A stretch of DNA of 64,000 bases, taken from contig JAWZYV010016586.1 in the NCBI GenBank assembly GCA_038373885.1, positions 1 to 64,000 of the forward strand, written 5' to 3'. The notes under the pieces are model-generated. The model was given only the letters and a program-made list of their open reading frames with translations. It had not been told where the DNA came from and searched no databases. Shown piece by piece: positions 54,783-64,000 of this stretch; position 1 is the stretch's first letter; each line of letters begins with the position of its first letter. The translations under genes and the position numbers were made by a program. The DNA comes from Cheiracanthium punctorium. Its lineage: Eukaryota > Arthropoda > Arachnida > Araneae > Cheiracanthiidae.

Positions 54783-55990
54783 ATGGATTCGACGTTATCT
54801 TTGTCTCACGTCAACGTTCCGAAGTCTCCTACTCAAGGAGATGGTCATGCCAAATTCTTTATTGTGAAGCGTCAGGAAGGAAACTTTAGCCAAACCTCCC
54901 CTTTCTTAATACATAAGTGCATAACTAGTAATGTTGGAGAAGTCGCTAAAATAAAAAAAATACGATCAGGAGACATCTTAGTGGAAGTAACCAATAGTAC
55001 ACAGGCAATCAACATTATGCAATTACAAACTATCGGTGCAAACCCTGTCACTGTATCACCCCATAGCACACTTAATTCATCAAGAGGCGTTATATCTGAA
55101 CCTGACCTATTACACTGCTCTGAGGCCGAAATCCTCGAAAATCTTAAATCTCAAAATGTTTGTGCAGTTCGCAGAATCTCTATCCGACGCAATAACCAAA
55201 CACTAAACACAAAGCATATAATTTTGACTTTTCAATCACCTAAACTTCCTTCCCATATCAAAGCAGGATACCTCTCATGTGCTGTTAGACCATATATACT
55301 TAATCCTACTCGATGCTTTCAATGTCAAAAGTTCAGCCATACCAAACCGTCCTGTCGTGGTGCCCCAACCTGTGTCCATTGTGGTATCTCTGCCCACAAC
55401 AGTGACACCTGCTCTAATCCGCCTAAATGCGTGAACTGCAAACAGGATCATCCTTCCTATTCCCGCTCATGCCCGAAATGGTCGTACGAAAAAGAAATCC
55501 AGTCCTTGCGTGCCACACAAGGACTGTCATATCCAGAAGCCCGTAAAGTAATGAACTCCCGTACACCCAAACCCGGTCAGTCTTATGCTGCAGTAGTCAA
55601 ATCTGTTAAATCAATTGCCATACAAACTGAGCAACCAAAATCTGTGCCCGTCTCTATACCTACTTCCACTACTAAAACTAAACACTCAACCTCTACCCAA
55701 AATAACTCTTCCATAGCTCTACAAAAAAGCACATCAAAGAAGAAGTCTGAAAGCAACAACTCCACTCAAAATAGACCTCTAATAAAAAAAAACTGCAGCC
55801 TATACGGCAAAATACAGTAAGTCCAGACTTAAAAAGATCCTTCCACAAAAGCCCATTGATGACTCAATACTGCATTTAGATCCTACCGATTCTGACATTT
55901 CCGACAATATCATGGATGATGATGACATCCCTAGTACCCCACTTACACCTACGGGGACTAAAAGCAAGCTCTCAATCATCCCTAACATCA
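54783..55990 (+). pseudogene. LINE G ORF1, late frameshift
   Basis: ATG 54783 (MDSTLSLSHVN). Open through KFFIVKRQEGNFSQTSPFLI, SEPDLLHCSEAEILENL and the knuckles RCFQCQKFSHTKPSC, CVHCGISAHNSDTC, KCVNCKQDHPSYSRSC. Knuckle one has FSH for FGH and knuckle two AHN for GHD. One extra A in a run at about 55788 shifts the last 65 codons, which are otherwise identical to copy F up to TGA two bases before the ORF2 start. Confidence 0.85.
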
Positions 55991-55997
55991 CTTGATC

Positions 55998-58900
55998 ATG
56001 GCTCTGCTGCTTTCTTGGAACTGCCACGGTTTTCAGAATAAAAGTGACGACCTTAAAACACTCATCTACGACCACAATCCTGCCTGCTTCGCACTACAAG
56101 AAACTTATCTCAAAGCCGATAAATATCCCACTATCCACAATTATACAATACTTCGGAAAGACTACGAACTCGGAGATAGGGCCTCTGGTGGTGTGGCCCT
56201 GTTAATCAACAATAACTATCCTCACATAATAGTCAATCTGCATACCAACCTACAAGCAGTCGCCGCTCGTGTCAAATTAAAACAGCTAACTACCATCTGC
56301 TGCACTTATCTGCCTCCTACTGAAACCATCAGCCAAACATCTCTCAATAGCCTTATCCAACAACTTCCTCCTCCTTTTATCCTCCTGGGGGATATGAACG
56401 GTCATAGTCCCTTATGGGGCAGCACAGATACAAACAATAGAGGCCTACTAATTGAACAACTGTTGACCAACTTTTCCCTTTGCGTTATGAATAACGGCGA
56501 CAACACCTACTTCCACTACCCAACTAAATCCTTTCATGCCATAGATCTTGCTATTTGTTCTCCATCTATCCTACCACTATATAACTTTTCAGTCTCCAGT
56601 GACTTACATAACAGCGATCACTTTCCAATTTTTCTCTCACCACTTTACTACAATCCGAAAGGCACCCTTACCACACCTAGGTATATTTATGATAAGGCAG
56701 ATTGGCCTAACTTTACTGCATTATCCAAAATCACCTCAAACATCCTTGAAGGCACTATTGAAGAGGTCGTGGATAAAGTCACTTCAGTCATTATTACAGC
56801 AGCTGATGCCAATATTCCAAAATCGGGCACGACACCTCGGCGCAATAAAAAACCGTGGTGGAATGAAACCTGTACACTAGCAAAAAAACAGCAGCAGAAA
56901 GCCTGGAGTGTTTTTCGGCGGTACCCTACCACCGACAACCTCATACTTTTTAAAAAAGCTAAAGCTTATGCCAGGAAAATAAGGCGGCAATGTCAAAAAC
57001 AATCCTGGGTGAAATACGTCTAGCATAACATCTACCACTACTAGTAAGGAGCTATGGTTGAAAACCAAAAGGGCCATGGGGATCTATAATAACCCCTCAA
57101 TATCCTGTCTGTCCATCAATAACAACATAATATCTGATACAAAAGAAATAGCTAATAACATCGGTCAGACTCTTGCTTCTATATCATGCAGTACTTCTTT
57201 CTCAAACCCTTTTTTCTCATACAAACAACAATCTGAACGAAAAAAACTTAAATTTAAAACCTCCTCAAACTTTTATATACAATAGTGATTTTACCATCAA
57301 TGAACTCACCAAATACCTCCGGGAATCCTCCAATACTTCTCCTGGTCCTGACGGCTTTATTTATGAAATGCTGAAACACTTAGCCTATGACTCTTTACTA
57401 AACCTGTTAAAACTATACAATAGGATCTGGAACATACAAACCTTTCCCTCTGCCTGGAGCAATGCAATTGTTATTCCTTTCCCGAAACCTGGAAAAGATA
57501 CGTCTAACCCTAGCAACTACCGTCCCATAGCCTTTACTAGTTGTCTTTGTAAATTAATGGAAAAAATGGTTAATGCTCGCCTTGTCTACATTTTAGAAAC
57601 TGGGGACCATATACATCCCCTTCAGAGTGGCTTCCGCAAAGGCAGGTCCACCATTGACAATATTTTAAACTTAGAGACACAAATTCGTAATGCTTTCCTC
57701 AGAAAGAATCACTTAGTGTCAGTGTTCTTCGACATAGAAAAGGCATACGACCGAACATGGAGATACGGCATCCTTCAAGACCTCTACAATATAGGCTTTC
57801 GAGGCAATCTTCCAATTTTTATAAAAAAAATTTCTATCACCCAGAAATTTCCGTGTAAGGATCAACAACACTCTGTCTGACAATTTCTCACTAGAAGAGG
57901 GAGTTCCCCAGGGCTCCGTACTTAGCGACACCCTCTTCTCTATTAAAATCAATAATATTCTAAATCAACTACCTCCAACAGTCACCGGTAGCCTATATGT
58001 AGATGATATTCAAATATCCTGCCAGGGGAAAGACATGCGTCTGATCGAACGGCAGCTTCAAAATGTCATCAATCGTATTCTAAAATGGTGTGACATCAAC
58101 GGTTTTACTATATCTGCCAAAAAAACAGTGTGTACACATTTCTGCCGTAAACGTGGGATCCACCCAGACCCAGAACTTTACCTGGGTCATACTAACATTG
58201 CCCTCAAGGACTTTGTCAAATTTTTAGGGGTGACCTTTGATAAAAAACTTACATTTGCCAAACATATCTCTGATATCCGCAGTAAATGTGAGAAAAAACT
58301 TAACATTTTAAAGGTTCTATCCAACACCTCATGGGGGTCAGACCGGGATGCTCTCCTGCGGATCTACCGCGCTGTCATCCGATCAAAATTGGACTATGCA
58401 TGCTGTGCGTATGGGTCAACATGCAAGTCAATATTAAAAAAACTTGACACTGTGCATCATAGTGCACTACGCATTTGCTCCGGTGCTTTTAGAACTTCAC
58501 CTGTACATAGTCTTTACATCACCTGTCATGAGCCACCTCTCACCCTCACTCGTCACAAGCTTTCATTGAATACATATTTTCGCATACTCTCTCATCCCTC
58601 ACATCCTTTAAAGGACCCTTTTATAGACACCCATCTGGACAGATTTTACAATCATCGCCCTTCATGCACCCCTCCCTTTGGACTTAGGATCCGTAGGAGT
58701 CTAGTCGGTACACAGTTGCAGGATGTCATAGTCTCTTCTTGTTCTCTGAATGAAATCCCACCCTGGACTGAAATGCAGATTCCATACCTTCAGCCCTATG
58801 AAGGCTTCATCAAACAGGATACTGACCCCAAAATATACCAACAGCTGTTCTTAGATAATAGAAATAAATATGAAAATTATGTAGACCTCTACACAGATGG

Positions 58901-59089
58901 CTCTAAAACCGGTAATCACGTTGGCTTTCCCTTCGTGAATAATAATCATTCTTGCAGCTACACTCTCCCTCAGTTTTGCTCTGTCTTCACAGCCGAATTA
59001 CTAGCCATTTATGAAAGCCTTCTGTACATCTCCAGAAAAAACACAAAGAAATTTATAATCTATTCTGACTCTCTCAGTGTCCTGGAAAA
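55998..59089 (+). pseudogene. LINE G ORF2 up to nested insertion
   Basis: ATG 55998 (MALLLSWNCHGFQNK). Endonuclease intact: LQETYLKADK, LLGDMNGHSPLWG, NSDHFPI. A two-base loss at about 57020, a shift at about 57275 and an extra A at about 57830 break it. Reverse transcriptase: NYRPIAFTSCLCKLMEKM, VFFDIEKAYDRTW, GVPQGSVLS with a Thr-for-Val change nearby, LYVDDIQI. RNase H begins LYTDGSKTGNHVGF, AELLAIYESL, IYSDSLSVLEN and is cut there. Confidence 0.85.
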
Positions 59090-59546
59090 TTTTTAACTGT
59101 TCTCATCCCAAACTAGACGATATATTGGGTGAAACCCCGCACTGTAATTTATTTTCATTTCTTCGACGTATCAATCTGTTTTATTCAGTGTGAAGTATAC
59201 ACTTTTCTTTGACTGGTATCAGGATGGGAGCCCCCCATCCAGACGTCCTTGACTTATTTTTATCTACTTTTTACTTTTCTACAGTTTGCTTTTATCAGTT
59301 TTAGACCTTTTGGATTTTAGCTTTACATGTTTTATACAACAATTTTTATGCGAAAGCGTTATTTTATTCTAAATACACATTGTGCCATTAAACACCAACC
59401 AACCAACCTTTATCACCTTTACATTTTAGCTTTTAGTAGGTTTTATGACACCTTTTATACTGAACACATCTTTATTTGACTTAACTCAACGTCTGGCGCA
59501 GTATGTCCTATCTGGACCTTGTGCCAAAAAAAACCAACGAACCAAC
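59090..59546 (+). mobile_element. LINE 3'-end piece nested in LINE G, with two tails
   Basis: Flanked by CAGTGTCCTGGAAAA (59075-59089) and CAGTGTACTGGAAAA (59547-59561), a 15-bp target duplication with one difference. It begins TTTTTAACTGTTCTCATCCC (last codons of ORF2), includes the 3'-UTR hairpin and a (CCAA)n tail at about 59395-59408. It then contains a second, slightly different LINE 3' end (59409-59546), also ending in CCAACGAACCAACC. Confidence 0.85.
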
Positions 59547-59561
59547 CAGTGTACTGGAAAA

Positions 59562-60095
59562 CCTAAAATGTGGCTCCCTCAATCATAGCTATATACACAA
59601 AGCTTTACATAAGTATGAACAACTTGTAAATCGGGGTACAGGGTCCTCCTTTGTTGGGTACCCAGACACATCGGGATCTGTGGAAACGAGAAAGCGGACA
59701 CCCTAGCCAAGAATACGACCCTCCCGTACACTGGCAATCTATCCTACGGTGACATAAAGTCTAGCATCTCCAGCATAGTAAAAGGCATATGGGTCAGTAA
59801 ATGGGACAATGAAACTGGAAACAAACTTCGTTCTATCTGCCCAGCTCTCACACATTGGTCGTCTCATCCATATCGCAGACTAGATGTCATGTTAACGCGC
59901 CTCTGAATTGGTCATACGCGTCTTACTCATAAGCACCTACTCCTGGGCAACCCTGCAAGTTCTCATCCCAAACTTGTTTGCCTTTCTTAGACGAAGGAAT
60001 CTTTAGGACTTAGGAATTAGGACTTGGGAATCTGTTTGCCTTTCTTAGACGTACTAATATTTTTCATTCAGTGTGAAGTGTCCAATTTTGTCTGA
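59562..60095 (+). pseudogene. LINE G ORF2, remainder of RNase H
   Basis: Resumes NLKCGSLNHSYIHKALHKYEQ, then a WVPRHIGI-like block with a lost base, KADTLAKNTTLP, HWSSHPYRRLDVM. The C-terminal zinc-like tail is deleted at about 59950. A short duplicated text (TTTGCCTTTCTTAGACG twice, about 59979 and 60039) brackets GACTTAGGAATTAGGACTTG. Confidence 0.7.
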
Positions 60096-60329
60096 CTGGT
60101 ATCTGGATGGGAGACCCCATCCAGATGTCTTTTTTCACTTTTTATCTACCTTTAGCACTTTTAAATTTTACTTCTCACCTTTTTACTCTTTACATTTTAG
60201 CTTTTACTAAGTTTTTATGACACCTTTTACCTCAATACATCATTATAGGGTTTTAACTCACTGTCTGGCGCAGTATGTCCTTTCTGGACCTTGTGCCATT
60301 AAAAACAAACCAACCAACCAACTAACAGT

Positions 60330-61143
60330 CACTTTTAGAGAATAGAGTAATTTTGGAACGTACACATGAGGGTTCTCAGTTTTCCAAATTCGCCAATTTT
60401 GCTTATTGACGGAGCCCTTGAGTTGAAAATGTGCTTCATCTGAGAACCAGGTACAGTTCACATCAATATTGCCACGATCAATCATATGCAGCAAATCATT
60501 CGCAAACTGCTTCCTTTTCTCTACAGATGAGGTGCGAAGTGGTTGCTGTGTTTGAATTTTGTACGGCAACAAGTTCAAGCACTTCTGCATTATTGTACGC
60601 ACCGATGTTTTGCCCACATGACATACGGCTGCAGTTTTCCCGGACTGTTGATTTTCCTGTCCACTACACTACCAGTTCGTTGAAATTTCTTGTACAATGC
60701 TTTGATTGTATTCAGCTGCAGACCTTTAGTGACTTGAAATTTGGACTGAAAGCTTCTTCTTGTTGCTGTCACACTCTGCCCTAATAGGTGAAATACCAAA
60801 ACAAGGCAAATCTGTTCTTTGAACAAATACATCATTTTTAACAGTTTCTGAATCTGCTAATCAGCTCTCTACTGATCGTCCACTCACCACAAACACTCCT
60901 TTTAAATTGAAAACATCAATGCTTCTGCGGCTGCATCTTTTGATGATTTGCATAAATCAAATTGGAATAAACCGTAAAAGAGACTTGCAGTGCCATCTGT
61001 CAGAATTTTTTTAAACTAAAAACCTGAAAATCTGGGAGGAAAAATTTTTGTTCAGACACAAGAATTTCCTGCAAGAATTATATCTTTAGCTGTTTTCCTG
61101 TTATGAATTTATGAAAACCATCAGTCTTTTTAGGGGCACCCGG
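60330..61143 (-). mobile_element. mariner-type element, 5' half
   Basis: Right end inverse of CCGGGTGCCCCTAAAAAGAC at 61143, followed by TA. The left side is cut at about 60330, where LINE G ends. It contains the 5' UTR and the first two thirds of a transposase. No second terminal repeat occurs left of LINE G, so the C-terminal part is deleted rather than displaced. Confidence 0.7.
60333..60838 (-). pseudogene. mariner-like transposase (DUF4817-type helix-turn-helix), truncated
   Basis: 60835-60590 reads QSVTATRRSFQSKFQ, IKALYKKFQRTGSVVDRK (paired helix-turn-helix region). 60617-60335 in another frame reads GKTSVRTIMQKCLNLLPYKI, then KRKQFANDLL, CTWFSDEAHFQLKGSVNKQN (first catalytic Asp) and IWKTENPHV. 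The second Asp and final Asp/Glu are lost with the 3' part. One frameshift at about 60600. Confidence 0.75.
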
Positions 61144-61145
61144 TA

Positions 61146-61368
61146 TTAAAGAATGTTTTTTAATAAATAAGTTTAGTATTAAATTTTCATATTTGAACAC
61201 AATGTAAATTTGTTTATTCGAAACTCTAAAATTCAATAAATTATAACCGTAAATAAACACATTATTATTACTTAAAATAAAATTATGAGTTAGAAAGATT
61301 TAGAAATAATTTTTAAATAATTTGAAACTAAAATTAATGTTATAATAGGGCACAGTTTATAGGCGCAC
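61146..61368. other. unassigned AT-rich spacer
   Basis: No feature recognised. Confidence 0.4.
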
Positions 61369-62667
61369 CTTCGATATACCCCTACCTTGATTTTTGGCAA
61401 TTTTTTTGGCGCCAAAGGCTGTTTTCAATGGCTCCAAAAACAAAAGAGAAGTGGCCAAAAATGCCTTTTTTGACGGTGCGAAAAATAAAAAAATTGCCAT
61501 GAAACCACGTTTCTGAAAGCGGAAACATAAGAATTAGAAGAATTCCACAAAAAATTTAGGGTTAAATATGTAAAAATGGCCAGGAAGCAACGTTTTCAAA
61601 ACTGGAAAAACTATGAGAATTAGAAGAATTCTACAAAAAAATTTAGGGTTAAGAATGTAAACAAAAATAAAATCAAGAAAATTTTAAGATTTCATGAACA
61701 TAAATTTGCGTTTTTGAACAAGAAATTAGGGCCATAAAAATGCATTTCCGATAGAGTAAAAACTATTAGAAATAGAAAAATTCTAGAAATAATTTAGAGT
61801 TAGAAATCTAAACACTAATAAATTCAAGGAAATTTAAGAATTGATGGACACACAAATCGCATTTTCTACAAGTATTTAGGGTTAAAAATTTGAAAAACAA
61901 ATTTCACAAATAATGGGATTTTTATGTGAGGGATGCTCTGCCTCCCCCTTAACTCGCCAGTTTATTTTTGACGAAAAATGTAGTTGAAAAACTAGTAAAA
62001 TAATAAAATGAGTCAAGTGTTTTAAGAAAAATAGTATACAGTTACCAGAGTGAGGCACGAGGAGCCTGCATAACGTGTCACCCCACACGAATGTAACGCG
62101 AAACAATATTATGCGTTATGAAAAATATCTGCAAAAGGTTAAGCTCCCACTCCGAAAGAATGTCTCCCTCAAAAAATCCAAAAACTTCTCCTGGTCCACT
62201 GACAAAATAGCACATAACAAAAATTATATTAGCTACACCTTCCTTCCCGCATGTGGGTTTTTTACCCAACAACATTAACGTTAAATTTTGCTCAAAAATA
62301 CTCTGATATTTTTCAACTACATTAGCTGCGGAGGGGTAATTACAAAAGGCCAACTTACCGCCATCTTAAAATACTTAAAAAAATCATAAAATCCTAAAAA
62401 AATCCAAAATAAAAGTACAATAAAATATCAAAAGATCACAGTACCTTTGCAGAAGCACTTTCGGTCAATTTACTACCTCTAACAAGGAGAGTGTGCGAAC
62501 TTGGACTCACCAATTTGAATGAAATTTGGTACAGATATAGCTCACAAAACATACAATCACTGATGCAAATTTTAGGACGCAACTCTCAGGCATTCTCAGG
62601 AAATCACACTCCAAACATTCGAAAATTAACATATACAGCTTAAATACATTTTTTATGCAGTACCAAG

Positions 62668-62745
62668 GGACCGACCGTGGAATAGAGCGTATAATCGCTC
62701 GTTTGCAGAGCCGTAGATAGCGAGTTCGATTCCAGCTGCCGCTGG
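62668..62745 (+). other. tRNA-like sequence in left arm
   Basis: B box GAGTTCGATTCC at 62722, and a 4-bp stem GCTC/GAGC around a 7-base loop GTTTGCA (anticodon position TTG). The D-arm side (GGAATAGAGCG) is a weak A box. Acceptor pairing is poor. tRNA-derived rather than a working tRNA. Confidence 0.45.
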
Positions 62746-63274
62746 ATTTGTTTTGAATGTTTCTTTTCTTCATTTTAATGTCCAATTTAATTAAATAATA
62801 AAATAAAATTAATTTTATCATCACAGCTTGTGTAATTGAATCGATTTCATGTAAATTATTAATATAATAGGTGTTTTTCCCCTGTGTAGTATTTGCAAAT
62901 ATTATAGCAATTTAATAAGCAAAAAATAATAAAAATAAGCAATTTAATCCTAGAGAATGCTTCATCATGGAACAAATGGTTGTATTATTTGTAATACAAC
63001 CATTCACAGAATTATATATGTTTGCATGCTCCAAGCATCTGTTCCTTGATGAAATATTCTCTAGGATTAAATTGCTTATTATTATTATTTTTTGCTTATT
63101 AAATTGCTATACTATTTGTAAATACCACACAAGGGAAAAAATACCTATTATTATATTAATAATTTTACATGAAATCGATTCAATTATGCAAGTTGTGATG
63201 ATAAAAATAATTTTATTTTATTATTTAATTAAATTGGGCATTAAAATGAACAAAAGAAACATTCAAAACAAATA

Positions 63275-63352
63275 CAGCGGCAGCTGGAATCGAACTCGAT
63301 ATCTACGGCTCTGCAAACCAGCGATTATATGCTCTACGCTACGGTCGGTCCC
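63275..63352 (-). other. tRNA-like sequence in right arm
   Basis: Inverse copy of 62668-62745 with several changes. On the minus strand GTAGCGTAGAGCA is a better A box than in the left arm; the B box GAGTTCGATTCC is unchanged. Confidence 0.45.
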
Positions 63353-63660
63353 TTGGTACTGCATAAAAAATGTATTTAAGCTATATACGCTGATTTTCGA
63401 ATGTTCGGAGCGTGATTTCATGAGAAGGCCTGAGAGTTGCGTCCTAAAATTTGCGTCTGTGATTGTATGTTTTGTGAGCTATATTTGTACCAAATTTCAT
63501 TCAAATCGGAGAGTCCAAGGTCGCGCCCTCTCCTTGTAAGTAAGAATGTGAAATAAAGTTTTCACAAGCTTCCACGTGCAGGAGAGATTGCATCACAGGT
63601 GCTCTCTCATTGGCCGACCGGCTGGGTTAGCCATAAATATCCTTCCCCCAATGTTGCCAA

Positions 63661-64000
63661 AGCATCGACCTTGAACTGAAGAAGACAGGGCATTGGGGCG
63701 GAACCCGTATTCAAACATTTCGGGCGAGCAACCCACAAACAGCTGACCTTTGTTGTTGTTTGGAAGATTGCGCGCGCTGTATTGCGTATCTCGGCGTGTT
63801 GATATTCAGCTATGTTTTAGCTCTAGAAACCGCTCAAAACATCGTGATGAGCATTTCAAAATTAATTCTTACTTCCCTTTAATACACAATCTATTAGAAT
63901 AGAATATTAATATTTAATTCATTGCGATTGTGCCTTTTTTTAATGATAAATGATTAATTTTTGCTATTTTAAAGACCAAAATTAACTAACTGGAAAGAGT
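63661..64000. other. unassigned right edge
   Basis: No feature recognised after the repeat similarity fades. Confidence 0.4.

Larger units (their letters stand above)
54235..60325 (+). mobile_element. LINE copy G, full length with nested 3'-end insertion
   Basis: Starts CCCCTCAGGGGGAAAACA and ends in the (CCAA)n tail at about 60325. ORF1 and ORF2 have several frameshifts. A 457-bp piece (59090-59546) interrupts RNase H and a damaged patch lies at about 59950-60050. Sequence identity shifts between relatives along its length (see findings). The right end abuts the cut mariner at 60330. Confidence 0.85.
62483..63536. mobile_element. fold-back element, about 495-bp inverted arms, TAA target
   Basis: Starts CAAGGAGAGTGTGCGAAC and ends in the inverse of CAAGGAGAGGGCGCGACC, flanked by TAA (62480-62482 and 63537-63539). 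The arms match nearly throughout, and the centre (about 62983-63012) is itself a hairpin, TTGTATTATTTGTAATACAA. The uninterrupted site is seen at about 269 in the first copy of the host repeat. TAA duplication suits the PIF/Harbinger group, but no transposase is present. Confidence 0.85.
61369..63660. mobile_element. TIR element copy, left end to partial right, with nested fold-back
   Basis: Left terminal repeat CTTCGATATACCCCTACC at 61369. From 62168 it follows the window start (1-330) and, after the fold-back, resumes at 63540 and fades at about 63660, before its own right terminal repeat. Two tandem blocks (CGTTTCTGAAAGC.../GAATTAGAAGAATTC) recur at about 61500-61660. No transposase seen. 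The GAGTGAGGCACGAGGAGCC strip at 62051 matches Merlin copies at 1400 and 4140. Confidence 0.6.

Noticed and set aside
54180..60340. LINE G inserted into the mariner at 60330
   Set aside because: No mariner C-terminus or matching target repeat is found left of 54235.
63275..63352. Functional tRNA-Gln gene
   Set aside because: Poor acceptor pairing and location inside a mobile arm; kept as tRNA-like only.
62507..63539. Reading frames in the fold-back arms
   Set aside because: Identical text on opposite strands because of the inverted repeat; the frame runs through the tRNA-like block, so coding is unlikely.

Overview
Eukaryotic, AT-rich nuclear DNA with no recognisable single-copy host gene. 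Almost everything that can be identified is a transposable element or its debris. The mixture (LINEs with an RNase H domain, Merlin, mariner/Tc1, P-element/THAP9-like, HARBI1-like, MULE/SWIM, hAT/DUF4371, Ty3/Gypsy, Polinton-type DNA polymerase) fits an arthropod, most likely an arachnid. That assignment is inference from element style, not proof.

Layout. 1-490 is the right end of a TIR element whose relative re-enters at 61369. 1009-3367 is a complete Merlin DNA transposon with 8-bp target duplication and a once-frameshifted transposase. 3505-5832 holds Merlin derivatives and a mariner-type non-autonomous element. The main theme is one LINE family on the + strand: copy A 5931-8560, B 14085-15586, C 15587-17655, D 30791-34479, E 39979-45395, F 45396-51088 and G 54235-60325, plus a minus-strand 5'-UTR scrap near 18.3 kb. 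A complete unit is about 5.7 kb: structured 5' UTR, ORF1 (about 405 aa, three CCHC knuckles), a 2-nt gap, ORF2 (AP-type endonuclease, reverse transcriptase, RNase H), a 3'-UTR stem-loop and a (CCAA)n tail. Between the LINEs lie a P-element-like pseudogene (9.3-11.9 kb), a HARBI/IS5-type transposase region (19.4-21.4 kb), a DNA polymerase B scrap (22.9 kb), a THAP exon (23.4 kb), a Tc1 fragment (23.8 kb), hAT, HARBI1 and MULE scraps (28.2-30.1 kb), hAT and Gypsy scraps (38.6-39.9 kb), a MULE/SWIM pseudogene (51.6-53.6 kb) and a mariner 5' half (60.3-61.1 kb).

The LINEs show how they move. ORF1 would package RNA; ORF2 would nick, prime, copy and degrade RNA. The copies record target duplications (D, the insert inside D, the insert inside G), head-to-tail junctions (B/C and E/F), an ORF2-less deletion derivative (C), and patchwork between subfamilies (G). 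Copy E is the best preserved, with an open ORF1 and an ORF2 with only two stop codons but a lost 3' end.

The least explained parts are a very AT-rich island (about 24.6-27.1 kb) with decayed, same-strand, cysteine-motif reading frames that match no element I know, and a 1,054-bp fold-back element (62483-63536) carrying a tRNA-like sequence in each arm. All coding calls are by eye; no database search was possible.
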